From Polynucleobacter sp. 86C-FISCH (GTDB lineage: Bacteria > Pseudomonadota > Gammaproteobacteria > Burkholderiales > Burkholderiaceae): a DNA stretch of 64,000 nt. Location of the stretch: the NCBI RefSeq assembly GCF_018882415.1, contig NZ_JACVOL010000001.1, positions 644,253 through 708,252 on the forward strand, written 5' to 3'. Under the pieces are notes generated by a model. The model made no database searches. It had not been told where the DNA came from and saw nothing but the letters and a program-made list of their open reading frames with translations. Position numbers and translations under genes: made by a program. Positions 51,353 to 60,465 of this stretch are shown in pieces (position 1 is the stretch's first letter; each line of letters starts with the position of its first letter).

Positions 51353-52249
51353 TTACTTTGACTTTAAAAATTCAATGTAATTGGTAGCAACCTCTTTAGG
51401 GGTCTCAAGCATCAATAGGTGGCCGGCTTCGTTGACAACCAAGTATCGATTTTTTGGATACTTTTGCCGTATCTTTTGAATGTCTACAACATCAAAAATC
51501 CCATCTTGTTTTCCCCACATAATAAGAGCAGGGATAGGCGATGCTGGATTTTTTTCAATCTCGTATAAATACAGATTAACGATATCCCATACCTGCTGAT
51601 AGTGGCGGTTAGACTTTTGATAATCAGCGATTAGACTCTGTTGAAGAGATTCCGGCACTACAGGCGGCTTATAAAACAAAAGCTGCATTTCTAGATTGAG
51701 TTGATCCACAGAAATAGGGATAAGGGGATTAATGCCCTGATAAAGAGCACTCTTAACTTGCGTACTCCAGCCGCTAATGCCTAATGGCGATCCAATGAAG
51801 GCAAGCGACCTTACTTGCATCGGATAGGCTCGCGCATACATACTTGCGATTGCGCCACCCATAGAACTTCCGGCAAGATCTAATTTCTGAATATTTAATG
51901 CATTTGTAAATTCATGCAGTAGCCTAACTTGATTTTCTAATTTGTAATCAACGATAGGAAAGGGAGCGCTTTTTCCATATCCAGGCAAGTCAGGCGCAAT
52001 CACCAAATAACCAGCAGCAGATATATAGCAAACAAGCTCTGACCATTGCTCCTTTTGCGCAAAAAGACCATGCAATAAAAGAATGGGGGCACCCTTACCG
52101 GCTTTAAGGTATTCAACAGTGCCGCCGCCGATGGGAATAGTTTTCACTTCGATATTGCATGTGCCAGACACAGTCTGAGCACCAACGCCGCCGATGAATA
52201 AAAATATGGCAGCAAATAAGTAGAAAAATTTCAGAAATATACGATTCAT
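51353..52249 (-). CDS. Alpha/beta hydrolase, secreted or membrane-anchored
   Basis: A protein of about 298 residues. An N-terminal hydrophobic segment (MNRIFLKFFYLFAAIFLFIGGVGA) is a probable signal peptide. The hydrolase fold is shown by LLLHGLFAQKEQW (oxyanion HG), the nucleophile elbow LAGSSMGGAIASMYA, the acid in WGKQDGIFDV and the His in NEAGHLLMLE. The substrate is unknown; similar proteins are esterases or lipases. I chose ATG 52249 over a TTG five codons upstream. It lies downstream of the pilin gene on the same strand, separated by a hairpin. Confidence 0.85.
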   Translation of the reverse strand: MNRIFLKFFYLFAAIFLFIGGVGAQTVSGTCNIEVKTIPIGGGTVEYLKAGKGAPILLLHGLFAQKEQWSELVCYISAAGYLVIAPDLPGYGKSAPFPIVDYKLENQVRLLHEFTNALNIQKLDLAGSSMGGAIASMYARAYPMQVRSLAFIGSPLGISGWSTQVKSALYQGINPLIPISVDQLNLEMQLLFYKPPVVPESLQQSLIADYQKSNRHYQQVWDIVNLYLYEIEKNPASPIPALIMWGKQDGIFDVVDIQKIRQKYPKNRYLVVNEAGHLLMLETPKEVATNYIEFLKSK

Positions 52250-52265
52250 ATCTCTACTATACAAA

Positions 52266-52287
52266 TAAGCCGCCCAAGGGCGGCTAT
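52266..52287 (-). terminator. Hairpin after the pilin gene, probable weak terminator
   Basis: AGCCGCCC / GGGCGGCT with a 2-nt centre (52268-52285), about 8 bp after the pilin stop on the minus strand, followed by CTTATTTGT, a poor T run. It may act as a terminator or attenuator before the hydrolase gene. Confidence 0.6.
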
Positions 52288-52292
52288 TTAAC

Positions 52293-52826
52293 TTATTTAT
52301 TTGTGATTCTGCACTCCGACGGCAGCAATTGGGGAATCAAATTAGTCTCCGTTGATCTACATGACCATCCACCAGCCCAAGTTGAGCCTTCTGGCTTTGA
52401 CAGATCCAATGGCTTAGGAGAATTGGCATCAGGCTCATTAGTAGGGACTAAATGCAGGGTATTTTTACCTTCTGGCGCAACACTCACCTGGTAGTCGATT
52501 GCGATTGCTCCTGACGGAGTGACTTCAATTAACTTCACGCTGCGAGTTGGTGTAAACGTAAAAGATCCATGGGTTGCTTCATCCATTACTACAGTGCCAC
52601 GACTTGCAAACGCTTCGGTTACTGCTAACTTCGCGCTTGAAGATAAATTCATACCTTCCACAACACGACTTCGAGCAATGTAATCTTGATATTGCGGCAC
52701 TGCTACGGCAACTAAGATGCCAATGATGGCCACAACCACCATCACTTCAATCAAGGTAAATCCAGACTCTGATAGTTGATCTTGATGGGTTTGTATATTT
52801 TCAAATTGATTGCTGAGACTCTGCAT
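52293..52826 (-). CDS. Type IV pilin-like protein with unusually long leader
   Basis: A 177-residue prepilin. The type IVa signature G22-FTLIEVMVVVAIIGILVAVAVPQYQDYIARS is present: prepilin peptidase would cut after Gly22 and Glu5 of the mature protein (Glu27) is kept. The C-terminal pair Cys (in WSCRS and SECR) could close the D-loop. What is odd is the 22-residue hydrophilic leader; class IVa leaders are normally 5-8 residues. An AGGAAA ribosome-binding site 7 nt before ATG 52826 and no later start codon support the long form. No other pilus gene is nearby, so it may be a major pilin of a system elsewhere or an orphan. Confidence 0.88.
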   Translation of the reverse strand: MQSLSNQFENIQTHQDQLSESGFTLIEVMVVVAIIGILVAVAVPQYQDYIARSRVVEGMNLSSSAKLAVTEAFASRGTVVMDEATHGSFTFTPTRSVKLIEVTPSGAIAIDYQVSVAPEGKNTLHLVPTNEPDANSPKPLDLSKPEGSTWAGGWSCRSTETNLIPQLLPSECRITNK

Positions 52827-52900
52827 ATTTTCCTGCTCCCGAGGTGAAATACCTCATGATCCAGTCTACGCCCCATGCTCACAAGGAAGCTACTAATAAA

Positions 52901-52926
52901 AAAGCCGGCTTTGAAGGCCGGCTTTT
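52901..52926. terminator. Rho-independent terminator of the TerC-family gene
   Basis: Stem AAAGCCGGC / GCCGGCTTT with a 7-nt loop (52901-52925) and A/T runs on both sides. On the minus strand it follows the terC-like stop by about 21 bp. Confidence 0.88.
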
Positions 52927-52946
52927 CTGATTCAACTGTAAGAAAA

Positions 52947-53651
52947 TCAATGCGCTTTTGCAGCATTCCTTTTCTTCAGATAAGTGCCTACTAAAATCAC
53001 GATAACGACGCCAATTACTTCAAATGCAAGTTTGGCATCACCTAAAGCAGCCTGAATGCTGTCTTTGATAGCGGGATCATCAACCAACATTCCACCAGCC
53101 AACAGACCCAAAAGTCCGGCGCCCAAAGTAATGATGATTGGGAAACGCTCCATCACCTTCAGCAACATAGCGCTACCAAAAATGATCAATGGAATAGACA
53201 TTCCCAAGCCAATGATCAACAAGAGGAGACGAGTCTCTTCTGGACCTTTTTGTGCTGCTGCTGCAACTGCCAATACGTTATCCAAGCTCATTACTAAGTC
53301 GGCGATCAAGATCGTGCGAATAGCGGCCCAGATGCTGGTCTTGGCTTCCATATGCTCTTCACCACCGCTATCAGATAAAAGCTGAATACCGATGTAAAGC
53401 AATAACAAGCCACCAACAATTTTTAAGTACGGCAAAGTAAGCAATGCTACTGCTGTAATGGTAAGCACGACACGCAAAATAATTGCGGCAGCACTACCCC
53501 AGAAAATTGCTTTCTTTTGTTGTGCTGGTGGCAAATTACGTGATGCTAAAGCGATCACAACTGCGTTATCGCCAGATAACAAAATATTTGCAACAACGAT
53601 TGATAAAAGCGCCGCCCAAAAGGTAGCGTCAGAAAATGCTGATAAATCCAT
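52947..53651 (-). CDS. TerC-family integral membrane protein
   Basis: A 234-residue protein with seven predicted membrane helices. The family motifs LLSGDNAVVIALASRNLP near the start and LIADLVMSLDNVLAVAAAA in the middle, with acidic residues in the membrane, are typical of TerC/YjbE-like proteins. Such proteins move manganese or other metals out of the cell or load exported enzymes; substrate is not told by the sequence. It is separate from tellurite-resistance genes, of which none are here. Confidence 0.9.
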   Translation of the reverse strand: MDLSAFSDATFWAALLSIVVANILLSGDNAVVIALASRNLPPAQQKKAIFWGSAAAIILRVVLTITAVALLTLPYLKIVGGLLLLYIGIQLLSDSGGEEHMEAKTSIWAAIRTILIADLVMSLDNVLAVAAAAQKGPEETRLLLLIIGLGMSIPLIIFGSAMLLKVMERFPIIITLGAGLLGLLAGGMLVDDPAIKDSIQAALGDAKLAFEVIGVVIVILVGTYLKKRNAAKAH

Positions 53652-53708
53652 GGTGTCTCCTACGTTTCTCTTATGTTTTATTTTATTTTTAACTACTGGG
53701 TACTACAA

Positions 53709-53738
53709 AAAAGGATGCTGTTTTAGCAGCACCCTTTT
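53709..53738 (-). terminator. Rho-independent terminator of sucCD
   Basis: AAAAGGATGCTG (53709-53720) pairs with CAGCACCCTTTT (53727-53738), one A-C mismatch, 6-nt loop; on the minus strand it is followed by more T. It begins about 13 bp after the sucD stop. Confidence 0.85.
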
Positions 53739-53750
53739 CCTAAACACTAA

Positions 53751-54644
53751 TTACAACATGGCTTTCAATAAAGCAGCCATTTCTGATGGGTTCTTTGTTA
53801 CTTTGAAGCCACACTCTTCCATAACGGCAAGCTTGGCATCTGCAGTATCAGCACCGCCAGAAATCAACGCGCCTGCGTGACCCATACGCTTGCCTGGAGG
53901 CGCTGTAACGCCGGCAATAAAGCCAACTACTGGCTTCTTCATATTGTCTTTGCACCAGCGGGCTGCTTCAGCTTCATCTGGACCGCCGATTTCACCAATC
54001 ATGATCACAGCATCAGTCTCTGGATCCTCATTGAACATTCTCATGATGTCGATGTGCTTCAAGCCATTAATTGGGTCGCCACCAATACCTACTGCTGTGG
54101 ACTGGCCTAAACCAATTGCTGTCAACTGACCAACTGCTTCATAAGTCAATGTACCGGAACGGCTAACAACACCAATGCGGCCTTTCTTATGAATATGACC
54201 AGGCATGATGCCGATCTTGAGTTCATCTGGAGTGATAATGCCTGGGCAGTTAGGGCCGAGCAACAAAGTCTTCTTGCCGCCAGCAGCTTCTTTTGCATGC
54301 ATCTTGTTACGCACTTCAAGCATGTCACGCACTGGAATGCCTTCAGTAATACAGATAACGAAGTCGAGGTCAGCCTCAACCGCTTCCCAAATCGCAGCAG
54401 CCGCGCCAGGAGGCGGAACATAGATAACAGAAGTAGTTGCACCAGTTTGCTGTGCAGCCTCTTTAACAGTCCCATAAATAGGAATATTAAAAATGGACTC
54501 GCCAGCTTTTTTAGGATTTACACCGGCAACAAAACAGTTTTTACCGTTTGCGTATTCCTGACATTTTTCAGTATGGAACTGACCTGTCTTACCAGTAATA
54601 CCTTGTGTAATGACTTTGGTGTTTTTATTGATCAAAATAGACAT
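53751..54644 (-). CDS. sucD: Succinate-CoA ligase, alpha subunit SucD
   Basis: A 297-residue alpha subunit. It starts MSILINKNTKVITQGITGKTGQFHTEK, holds the CoA-binding part VAGVNPKKAGE, and the phosphohistidine loop region GRMGHAGALISGGADTA-like KRMGHAGALISGG near residue 246. With SucC it makes ATP or GTP from succinyl-CoA in the TCA cycle. It follows sucC by 15 bp. Confidence 0.97.
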   Translation of the reverse strand: MSILINKNTKVITQGITGKTGQFHTEKCQEYANGKNCFVAGVNPKKAGESIFNIPIYGTVKEAAQQTGATTSVIYVPPPGAAAAIWEAVEADLDFVICITEGIPVRDMLEVRNKMHAKEAAGGKKTLLLGPNCPGIITPDELKIGIMPGHIHKKGRIGVVSRSGTLTYEAVGQLTAIGLGQSTAVGIGGDPINGLKHIDIMRMFNEDPETDAVIMIGEIGGPDEAEAARWCKDNMKKPVVGFIAGVTAPPGKRMGHAGALISGGADTADAKLAVMEECGFKVTKNPSEMAALLKAML

Positions 54645-54659
54645 ATTGAAATTCCTGGA

Positions 54660-55829
54660 TTATTTGTTTTTGGCAACAGCAGCAACTACCTTAGTAGCAG
54701 CTTCAGCCATTGAATCGGCGCTAATAATTGGCAAACCAGAGTCTGCAAGAATCTTCTTGCCCAACTCTTCGTTAGTGCCCTTCATACGCACAACCAAAGG
54801 TACTGTGAGGTTTACTGCTTTACATGCAGTAACAACACCGTCAGCGATCACGTCACAACGCATAATGCCGCCGAAGATGTTTACCAAAATAGCTTCAACA
54901 CTCTTGTTCTTCAACATGATCTTGAATGCTTCAGTTACTTTTTCTGCTGTAGCACCGCCGCCAACGTCCAAGAAGTTCGCTGGCTCGCCACCGAACAATT
55001 TAATGGTATCCATTGTGGCCATCGCCAAGCCTGCACCGTTCACTAAACAGCCGATATTGCCATCTAAAGAAATGTAAGCAAGGTCAAATTTTGAAGCTTC
55101 AATTTCAGCAGCATCTTCTTCATCGATATCGCGATAAGCAACGATCTCTGGATGACGGAACAATGCGTTTGGATCAAAGTTGAACTTGGCATCCAAAGCC
55201 TTGATTTTGCCGTTGCCCTCAAGGATTAATGGGTTGATTTCAACCAATGATGCATCCGTATCCCAGTAAGTCTTGTAAAGGTTTTTGAATACGTCGCGTG
55301 CCATTGGAATAGACGCTTCAGGAACGCCAATACCTTTAGCAACGATATCGCAATCAGCATCTGTCAAACCAACCATCGGATCAACAAATACTTTAATAAT
55401 TTTTTCTGGATGAGATTCTGCAACTTCCTCAATATCCATACCGCCTTCGCTAGAAGCCATGATCACATTCTTTTGCGTGCCGCGGTCTGTAACGATACTG
55501 AAGTAGTACTCTTTTTTAATATCAGCGCCATCTTCGATTAAGAGACGATTTACTTTTTGACCTTCTGGTCCAGTTTGATGCGTCTTGAGCTGCATGCCCA
55601 AAATTTCAGAAGCATATTTCTTTACTTCGTCCATGCTTCTAGCCAATTTCACGCCGCCGCCTTTACCGCGACCACCAGCATGAATCTGTGCTTTTACAAC
55701 CCATACTGGGCCACCTAATTTTTCAGCAGCTTTCACTGCCTCATCAACACTAAATGCAGGAATGCCATTAGGAACAGGCACATTAAATTGGCGAAGAAGT
55801 TCTTTGCCTTGGTACTCGTGAATTTTCAT
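54660..55829 (-). CDS. sucC: Succinate-CoA ligase, beta subunit SucC
   Basis: A 389-residue ATP-grasp subunit. [51 protein letters not shown] and [16 protein letters not shown] are all typical. It binds the nucleotide and joins SucD. The 189-bp stretch upstream (to recX) should hold the sucCD promoter, but I see no convincing boxes. Confidence 0.97.
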   Translation of the reverse strand: MKIHEYQGKELLRQFNVPVPNGIPAFSVDEAVKAAEKLGGPVWVVKAQIHAGGRGKGGGVKLARSMDEVKKYASEILGMQLKTHQTGPEGQKVNRLLIEDGADIKKEYYFSIVTDRGTQKNVIMASSEGGMDIEEVAESHPEKIIKVFVDPMVGLTDADCDIVAKGIGVPEASIPMARDVFKNLYKTYWDTDASLVEINPLILEGNGKIKALDAKFNFDPNALFRHPEIVAYRDIDEEDAAEIEASKFDLAYISLDGNIGCLVNGAGLAMATMDTIKLFGGEPANFLDVGGGATAEKVTEAFKIMLKNKSVEAILVNIFGGIMRCDVIADGVVTACKAVNLTVPLVVRMKGTNEELGKKILADSGLPIISADSMAEAATKVVAAVAKNK

Positions 55830-56018
55830 AATTACTCCGAAACGGTATCTTTTTTAGCAAGCGATGAGGATTAGTAAAACCGATGTCGCCACAATCTCAT
55901 ACTTACTCTAGAAGCTGGCTATATTTGCCAAATTTGAATAAATGCGAACGGCTTGACCGACTCCATAAGTCTATCATGCTGCAACGCCGCAAATAGCGTT
56001 TTTCGATCCGTAATTGCC

Positions 56019-56540
56019 CTAATCAGGGGTTTGACCGCCTATGACCTTGGCCACAATATCGGACCCAAACCCCTTGGAAGCTAGGAATCGGTACTGTCTG
56101 GCGCGTTCCTTTTGTTCAGTCGCACGCTGGCCATATTTGCGCATCCAAAGGTCATAAGCGCGCTGGAATTCGGTCTCTTTTAAGACTCCCAGTAATTTGG
56201 CTGACTGCTTAGAATCTACCCCCGCCCTTTCGAGCTCGTCGGCAATCTTTCTCATGCCGTACCGCTCACTGCGGCGGCGAACCAAGGCCTCAGCAAAACG
56301 CTCGTCAGACAACCAGCCGCGAGCCTCAAAATCATCCAAAACCGCTTCAATCTGGGTATTTCTAGATTCCGGGGTTTGTTCTACCTGATCTCCACCTAAC
56401 TTACCCCACCTAGCCTCAGATTCAGCCAATTTGGCGGCTAAACCCTTGCGGCTGTATTCTCGCTGCGATAAAAGGCGCAAAGCCCGAGCTTTGAGACTCG
56501 GGCTTTGTTTAGGCTTTTTATTGCTACTTGACTCTGACAT
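56019..56540 (-). CDS. recX: Regulatory protein RecX
   Basis: A protein of about 173 residues with the three-helix repeats of RecX: RALRLLSQREYSRKGLAAKLAE, LDDFEARGWLSDERFAEALVRRRSERYG and the C-terminal YRFLASKGFGSDIVAKVIG. RecX inhibits RecA filament growth. I chose ATG 56540; the frame also opens at a TTG at 56552, just after recA. It is 17 bp downstream of recA and so should be induced with it. Confidence 0.9.
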   Translation of the reverse strand: MSESSSNKKPKQSPSLKARALRLLSQREYSRKGLAAKLAESEARWGKLGGDQVEQTPESRNTQIEAVLDDFEARGWLSDERFAEALVRRRSERYGMRKIADELERAGVDSKQSAKLLGVLKETEFQRAYDLWMRKYGQRATEQKERARQYRFLASKGFGSDIVAKVIGGQTPD

Positions 56541-56557
56541 TGAGTTATTCAACGCGA

Positions 56558-57649
56558 TTATTCGACTTCTTCTTCCTCAGCCAGCACATCAGTCACTACT
56601 GCTGAACCAGCTTTCACGCCAAGCTTCTCACGAATCTTTTTCTCAATATCTTGAGCAATGGCTGGGTTCTCTTTTAAGAACTCGCGCACATTGTCCTTAC
56701 CTTGACCAATACGATCACCGTTGTAGCTATACCAAGAACCTGACTTTTCAACGAGGTCAGCCTCAACACCCATATCAATGATTTCGCCTTCTCTAGAAAT
56801 ACCAGCGCCGTACATGATGTCAAAAATGGCTTCACGGAATGGAGGAGAAACTTTGTTCTTCACAACCTTAACGCGAGTTTCGTTACCAACAACCTCATCG
56901 CCTTTTTTGATGCTACCGATGCGGCGAATATCTAAACGCATAGAGGCATAGAACTTCAAAGCGTTACCGCCAGTAGTTGTTTCTGGTGAACCAAACATCA
57001 CACCAATCTTCATACGAATCTGGTTAATGAAGATCACAGTGGTGTTGGTACGCTTGATCGCACCAGTCAACTTACGCAAAGCTTGGCTCATCAAGCGTGC
57101 CTGCAAACCCGGCAAGGAATCGCCCATATCGCCTTCGATCTCAGCCCTTGGAACTAAGGCAGCAACTGAGTCGATCACGATTAGATCAATCGAACCTGAA
57201 CGGACTAATGCATCAGCAATTTCTAAAGCTTGCTCGCCAGTATCTGGTTGAGAGATCAACAAATTATTTACATCAACACCGAGGCGTGATGCGTACTGCA
57301 CATCAAGAGCATGTTCCGCATCAATAAATGCACAAGTGCCGCCAAGCTTTTGCATTTCTGCAATTGCATGCAATGTGAGTGTTGTTTTGCCTGAAGATTC
57401 TGGACCGTAAATTTCAATTACGCGCCCACGCGCAAGACCACCAACTCCAAGAGCGATATCTAATCCGAGTGAACCGCTAGAAACTACCTGAATATCTTGA
57501 CTAATTTCGGCATCGCCCAATCTCATGATTGAACCTTTGCCAAACTGTTTCTCAATTTGTGCCAGCGCTGCAGTTAATGCTTTCTGTTTGTCCCCGCTCA
57601 TTCCTTCAAATTCTGAAGAGGCTGATTGTTTTTTGTTATCCAAGGCCAT
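56558..57649 (-). CDS. recA: Recombinase RecA
   Basis: A 363-residue RecA. The Walker A motif GPESSGKTT lies at residues 82-90, followed by [47 protein letters not shown] (Walker B) and [26 protein letters not shown] (loop L2). The acidic C-terminus EEEEVE is usual. It drives homologous recombination and LexA self-cleavage in the SOS response. A LexA box lies upstream, and recX follows. Confidence 0.98.
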   Translation of the reverse strand: MALDNKKQSASSEFEGMSGDKQKALTAALAQIEKQFGKGSIMRLGDAEISQDIQVVSSGSLGLDIALGVGGLARGRVIEIYGPESSGKTTLTLHAIAEMQKLGGTCAFIDAEHALDVQYASRLGVDVNNLLISQPDTGEQALEIADALVRSGSIDLIVIDSVAALVPRAEIEGDMGDSLPGLQARLMSQALRKLTGAIKRTNTTVIFINQIRMKIGVMFGSPETTTGGNALKFYASMRLDIRRIGSIKKGDEVVGNETRVKVVKNKVSPPFREAIFDIMYGAGISREGEIIDMGVEADLVEKSGSWYSYNGDRIGQGKDNVREFLKENPAIAQDIEKKIREKLGVKAGSAVVTDVLAEEEEVE

Positions 57650-57719
57650 TTTTTATTCCCTTTTCACTATGTACTGGGCTTTTTCCCGAAGTTTATCTAC
57701 TGTGTAACAACTTAGGAGT

Positions 57720-57739
57720 TACTGTATATAAAAACAGTA
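57720..57739 (-). promoter_or_regulatory. LexA (SOS) box of recA
   Basis: TACTGTATATAAAAACAGTA at these positions has the CTG-N10-CAG core and differs from the E. coli LexA consensus TACTGTATATATATACAGTA at a few central bases. It lies about 70 bp before the recA start. On the minus strand TTGCAA just upstream and the TATACA inside the box are likely promoter elements, so LexA would cover the -10 region. Confidence 0.92.
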
Positions 57740-57756
57740 GTATTTGCAAGCGACTT

Positions 57757-58299
57757 TTAAAGCGAATTTACGGATTTTTTACTAAGCTGGGTTTGATTGG
57801 CTCGATCCCAGTAGAAAAAGAGGGGAATAGCTATAGCCCAGACCACCCCAACGAGGATAAATCCAGTGATTTGACCGCCTGAACCCCATCCTCCAGCACC
57901 CATCCGGATACCAGCCTCATAGGACATTGGGCCTGCAATACCGCCTAATACAGCCCCTAAAACAGGTCTGCCTCGCAACCAAGTCAAGGAACCATTGATG
58001 GTGGTTGCCACCAAAACCCACAAAACCCACATCCATAGGGGTGATAAGAAAGGCGATGGCCAATCATCCTGAAAATCCAGATAACCTAAATGCATGATGA
58101 GGGTGTCCGCCACCAACCCAAAGACAAAAGCTTTGAATAAAAGGTTAATTTCTGTTTTTGGGGAAGGTGAGCGCCAGGCGTGGAAAACAATATAGGCCAG
58201 AGTGCCAACAACCGCCCAAAGCACCTGTTTATTGGCCGCGCCCAGCACGCAGGCAAACCAACCAAGCTGGAAAATAACAAAGTTCCAAAATTTAGCCAT
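57757..58299 (-). CDS. Integral membrane protein, DUF2878 type
   Basis: A protein of about 180 residues with five to six hydrophobic helices and little else. The pattern MAKFWNFVIFQLGWFACVLGAAN and the later PLWMWVLWVLVATTINGSL and LGGIAGPMSYEAGIRMGA are as I recall for DUF2878 proteins. Function is unknown. I chose ATG 58299, which begins the first helix; the frame extends upstream into the tRNA terminator hairpin, which argues against the longer form. It sits between the tRNA gene and recA. Confidence 0.82.
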   Translation of the reverse strand: MAKFWNFVIFQLGWFACVLGAANKQVLWAVVGTLAYIVFHAWRSPSPKTEINLLFKAFVFGLVADTLIMHLGYLDFQDDWPSPFLSPLWMWVLWVLVATTINGSLTWLRGRPVLGAVLGGIAGPMSYEAGIRMGAGGWGSGGQITGFILVGVVWAIAIPLFFYWDRANQTQLSKKSVNSL

Positions 58300-58316
58300 A
58301 TCCAGCACCCTAAGAA

Positions 58317-58346
58317 AAAGGCCACTGCCGAGGGGCAATGGCCTTT
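58317..58346 (-). terminator. Rho-independent terminator of the tRNA-Met gene
   Basis: On the minus strand AAAGGCCATTGCC pairs with GGCAGTGGCCTTT (one G-U pair), 4-nt loop, then a T run. It starts 5 bp after the tRNA 3' end. Confidence 0.88.
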
Positions 58347-58351
58347 AGATT

Positions 58352-58428
58352 TGGTGGCGAATCAGGGATTTGAACCCCGGACCTGCGGATTATGATTCCG
58401 TCGCTCTAACCAGCTGAGCTAATTCGCC
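58352..58428 (-). tRNA. tRNA-Met (anticodon CAT)
   Basis: A 77-nt cloverleaf on the minus strand. The acceptor stem is GGCGAAT / ATTCGCC, the D arm has GCTCAGCTGGTTAGAGC, the anticodon loop ATCATAA gives CAT, the T arm has GGTTCAAAT and the CCA end is encoded. The first acceptor pair is G-C and the discriminator base is A, as in elongator tRNA-Met. A lysidine-modified tRNA-Ile2 (also CAT) is the alternative, less likely by overall sequence. Confidence 0.9.
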
Positions 58429-58498
58429 GAAGGTGAGATTTTAGCTTATTTGACCAAAATGCTCAATGAACTCACCTTGGACTCAATATTTAGGCAAA

Positions 58499-59311
58499 TC
58501 AGACGATCTTTATCACCAAATCCGGCAAATTATCGATACTGCAACGAACGATGTCCCCGCGCACAACTGGGCCGACATTCTCAGGCGTTCCCGAGTAAAT
58601 AATATCCCCGGGGAATAATTCATTTGCTTCTGAAAGCTTCGAAATCTGCTCTGCAACAGACCAAATCATTTGATCTAAGTTGGCTCTTTGCTTTGTAACG
58701 CCATTGACCGAAAGTGAAATTGTTCCCTTGGTGAAATGCCCCACTTGATTCACTGGGAAAATTGGTCCAATCGGTGCAGAGTGATCAAATGATTTACCAA
58801 TTTCCCAAGGCTTCTTCTGGTCGCCCATGAAGCGCTGCAAATCGCGACGCGTCATATCAAGACCTAAGGCATAACCGAACACACGCTCAAGCGCTTTTTC
58901 AACAGGGATATTTTTACCACCCTTGTTTAGGGCTGCAACCAACTCAACCTCATAGTGATAGTTTTTAGTTAGTGATGGATAAGGATGATCAATTATCTTG
59001 TTTGGCGCCACAAACTGAATAGCATCTGTCGGTTTTTGAAAAAAGAATGGTGGTTCACGCGTTGGGTCTGACCCCATCTCGCGAGCATGCGCCGCATAAT
59101 TTCTTCCGATGCAATAAATGCGACGCACCGGAAATTCTGCATTACCGCCTGCAATCGGTATCAATGTTTGAGGTACAGAAAATGGGGTTGCTATTGCATC
59201 CGCCCCTTTATGAGCTTGAGCGCCTACTGCAATACCCGTCAACGAAAGTGAAGCAACGCCAAGCTTGATTGCATTGCGGCGATTTAACAGATCATCATTT
59301 TTAACTGACAT
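58499..59311 (-). CDS. Fumarylacetoacetate hydrolase-family protein with Tat signal peptide
   Basis: A 270-residue protein. The C-terminal FAH domain starts VRRIYCIGRNYAAHAREMG, has the metal ligands in NYHYEVELVAAL and GYALGLDMTRRDLQ, and the usual LFPGDIIYSGTPENVGPV. The N-terminus is unusual: NRRNAIKL (Arg11, Arg12) followed by a hydrophobic stretch and an AQA cleavage site near residue 33, a twin-arginine signal. FAH-family enzymes are normally cytosolic and act on acylpyruvates or 2-hydroxy-hepta-dienedioate. Export as a folded metalloprotein would fit a Tat route. The substrate is unknown. A secreted unknown lies upstream on the same strand. Confidence 0.88.
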   Translation of the reverse strand: MSVKNDDLLNRRNAIKLGVASLSLTGIAVGAQAHKGADAIATPFSVPQTLIPIAGGNAEFPVRRIYCIGRNYAAHAREMGSDPTREPPFFFQKPTDAIQFVAPNKIIDHPYPSLTKNYHYEVELVAALNKGGKNIPVEKALERVFGYALGLDMTRRDLQRFMGDQKKPWEIGKSFDHSAPIGPIFPVNQVGHFTKGTISLSVNGVTKQRANLDQMIWSVAEQISKLSEANELFPGDIIYSGTPENVGPVVRGDIVRCSIDNLPDLVIKIV

Positions 59312-59396
59312 TACCTAGCTCCCTAAATAAACAGACTTCACCATCTTTTAATTGATACATTACAGCAACATTACACCTAGAAAAGGCATTAGCGAA

Positions 59397-59807
59397 TTAT
59401 TTAATGAGGAAAACGCTCTCAGCTTGGTCGCGACCATACAAGACATTAAATTCAATTTTCTTTGCTAAAAAGAGCTTTTTTAGCACTTCATCCTTATTGT
59501 CAAAAACAATTGCCGTTTGCTCTGGGTAGCGAGAAAAAGGATCGCTAGTAACATCCACCACCACCCCATCGATCTTGATTTGTTTGATAGAGCGTTTATA
59601 TAACCTATCAGGGCGTATAAAAATGAGGCGTTTCACATACTTATCTAATACGAGCTTTTGTCCTTGCTCGTTCGTCTTGTAGTAATAGACCAGCTCTTCC
59701 TTGCCGTTGGTAGTCGTATCGCGTTCTTCATCCCATTTAGCAAAAGCTGCTTGACTGATGAGTAGACTCAGAAATAGAGTGGCAACAAGCTTATAAAAGT
59801 GCATCAT
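59397..59807 (-). CDS. Small secreted protein of unknown function
   Basis: A 136-residue protein with a clear signal peptide (MMHFYKLVATLFLSLLISQAAFA, cut before KWDEE). The mature part of about 113 residues is basic, rich in Lys, Tyr and Asp, has no Cys and matches nothing I recognise. AAGG lies at a suitable distance before the start. The FAH-family gene follows on the same strand after 85 bp, so a shared transcript is possible. Confidence 0.7.
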   Translation of the reverse strand: MMHFYKLVATLFLSLLISQAAFAKWDEERDTTTNGKEELVYYYKTNEQGQKLVLDKYVKRLIFIRPDRLYKRSIKQIKIDGVVVDVTSDPFSRYPEQTAIVFDNKDEVLKKLFLAKKIEFNVLYGRDQAESVFLIK

Positions 59808-59853
59808 TTACCTTCTTCAATAGATAACTTGATCTTATCAGTCATTCTTACTT

Positions 59854-60465
59854 ATGCGCCTTCTCACGATCTCCGCCGGCAAAGTCATGCCTCTATTTGG
59901 CAACCATCACCCCGACTACAAATCCGTTGCCTCGGCAATTCGCAAGAAAGCGGTGAGCGCTTTAGACAATCCCGCTACCGTCGACATTACTGCCCTTGGC
60001 GTTAAAGGTGATGAGCAGGCAGACTTATCAGTACACGGTGGTATTGAAAAAGTCATCTATGTTTATCCGGCAGAACACTACGCGTTTTGGAACGAACTAC
60101 TGACTCGTGAGACTAAACAGCCTGTTTATTTGGAGCACGGGGCTATTGGCGAAAATTTCACAATAGAAGGCCTGTTAGAAACAGAGGTGTTTGTTGGTGA
60201 TCGACTGCAGATTGGGGAATTGGAATTTGCAGTCGTCAAACTACGTGAACCCTGCTTTAAATTTAATGCTGCCATGCGCTATAAAGGCGCCGCAAAGGCA
60301 ATGCTGCAATCAGGCTTTAGTGGCTGGTATTTGCGGGTGATCAAAACCGGGGCGCTTGCTGCTGGCGCTCACATTGAACTCATCCCAGGTCCAAGAGAAA
60401 CCTCTATCGCCCAACAAAATCAAAAGCTCTTAAACAATCGCAATCAAAAAGATTTGTGGGAATAA
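59854..60465 (+). CDS. MOSC domain-containing protein (YiiM-like)
   Basis: A 203-residue MOSC-domain protein. The MOSC part has VKGDEQADLSVHGGIEKVIYVYPAEHYAFW, HGAIGENFTIEGLLE, the Cys in KLREPCFKFNA and FSGWYLRVIKTG. Such proteins resemble the C-terminal domain of molybdenum-cofactor sulfurase and the E. coli YiiM enzyme, which reduces N-hydroxylated bases. It should be cytosolic. It is divergent from the small secreted protein gene. Confidence 0.9.
   Translation: MRLLTISAGKVMPLFGNHHPDYKSVASAIRKKAVSALDNPATVDITALGVKGDEQADLSVHGGIEKVIYVYPAEHYAFWNELLTRETKQPVYLEHGAIGENFTIEGLLETEVFVGDRLQIGELEFAVVKLREPCFKFNAAMRYKGAAKAMLQSGFSGWYLRVIKTGALAAGAHIELIPGPRETSIAQQNQKLLNNRNQKDLWE

Noticed and set aside
54189..55077. 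Plus-strand open frames opposite sucD and sucC
   Set aside because: Same explanation: shadow frames over conserved genes, with no ribosome-binding site or domain.
58352..58428. tRNA-Ile2 (CAT with lysidine) instead of tRNA-Met
   Set aside because: The overall sequence looks more like a betaproteobacterial elongator tRNA-Met; a tRNA-type predictor with TilS determinants would settle it.
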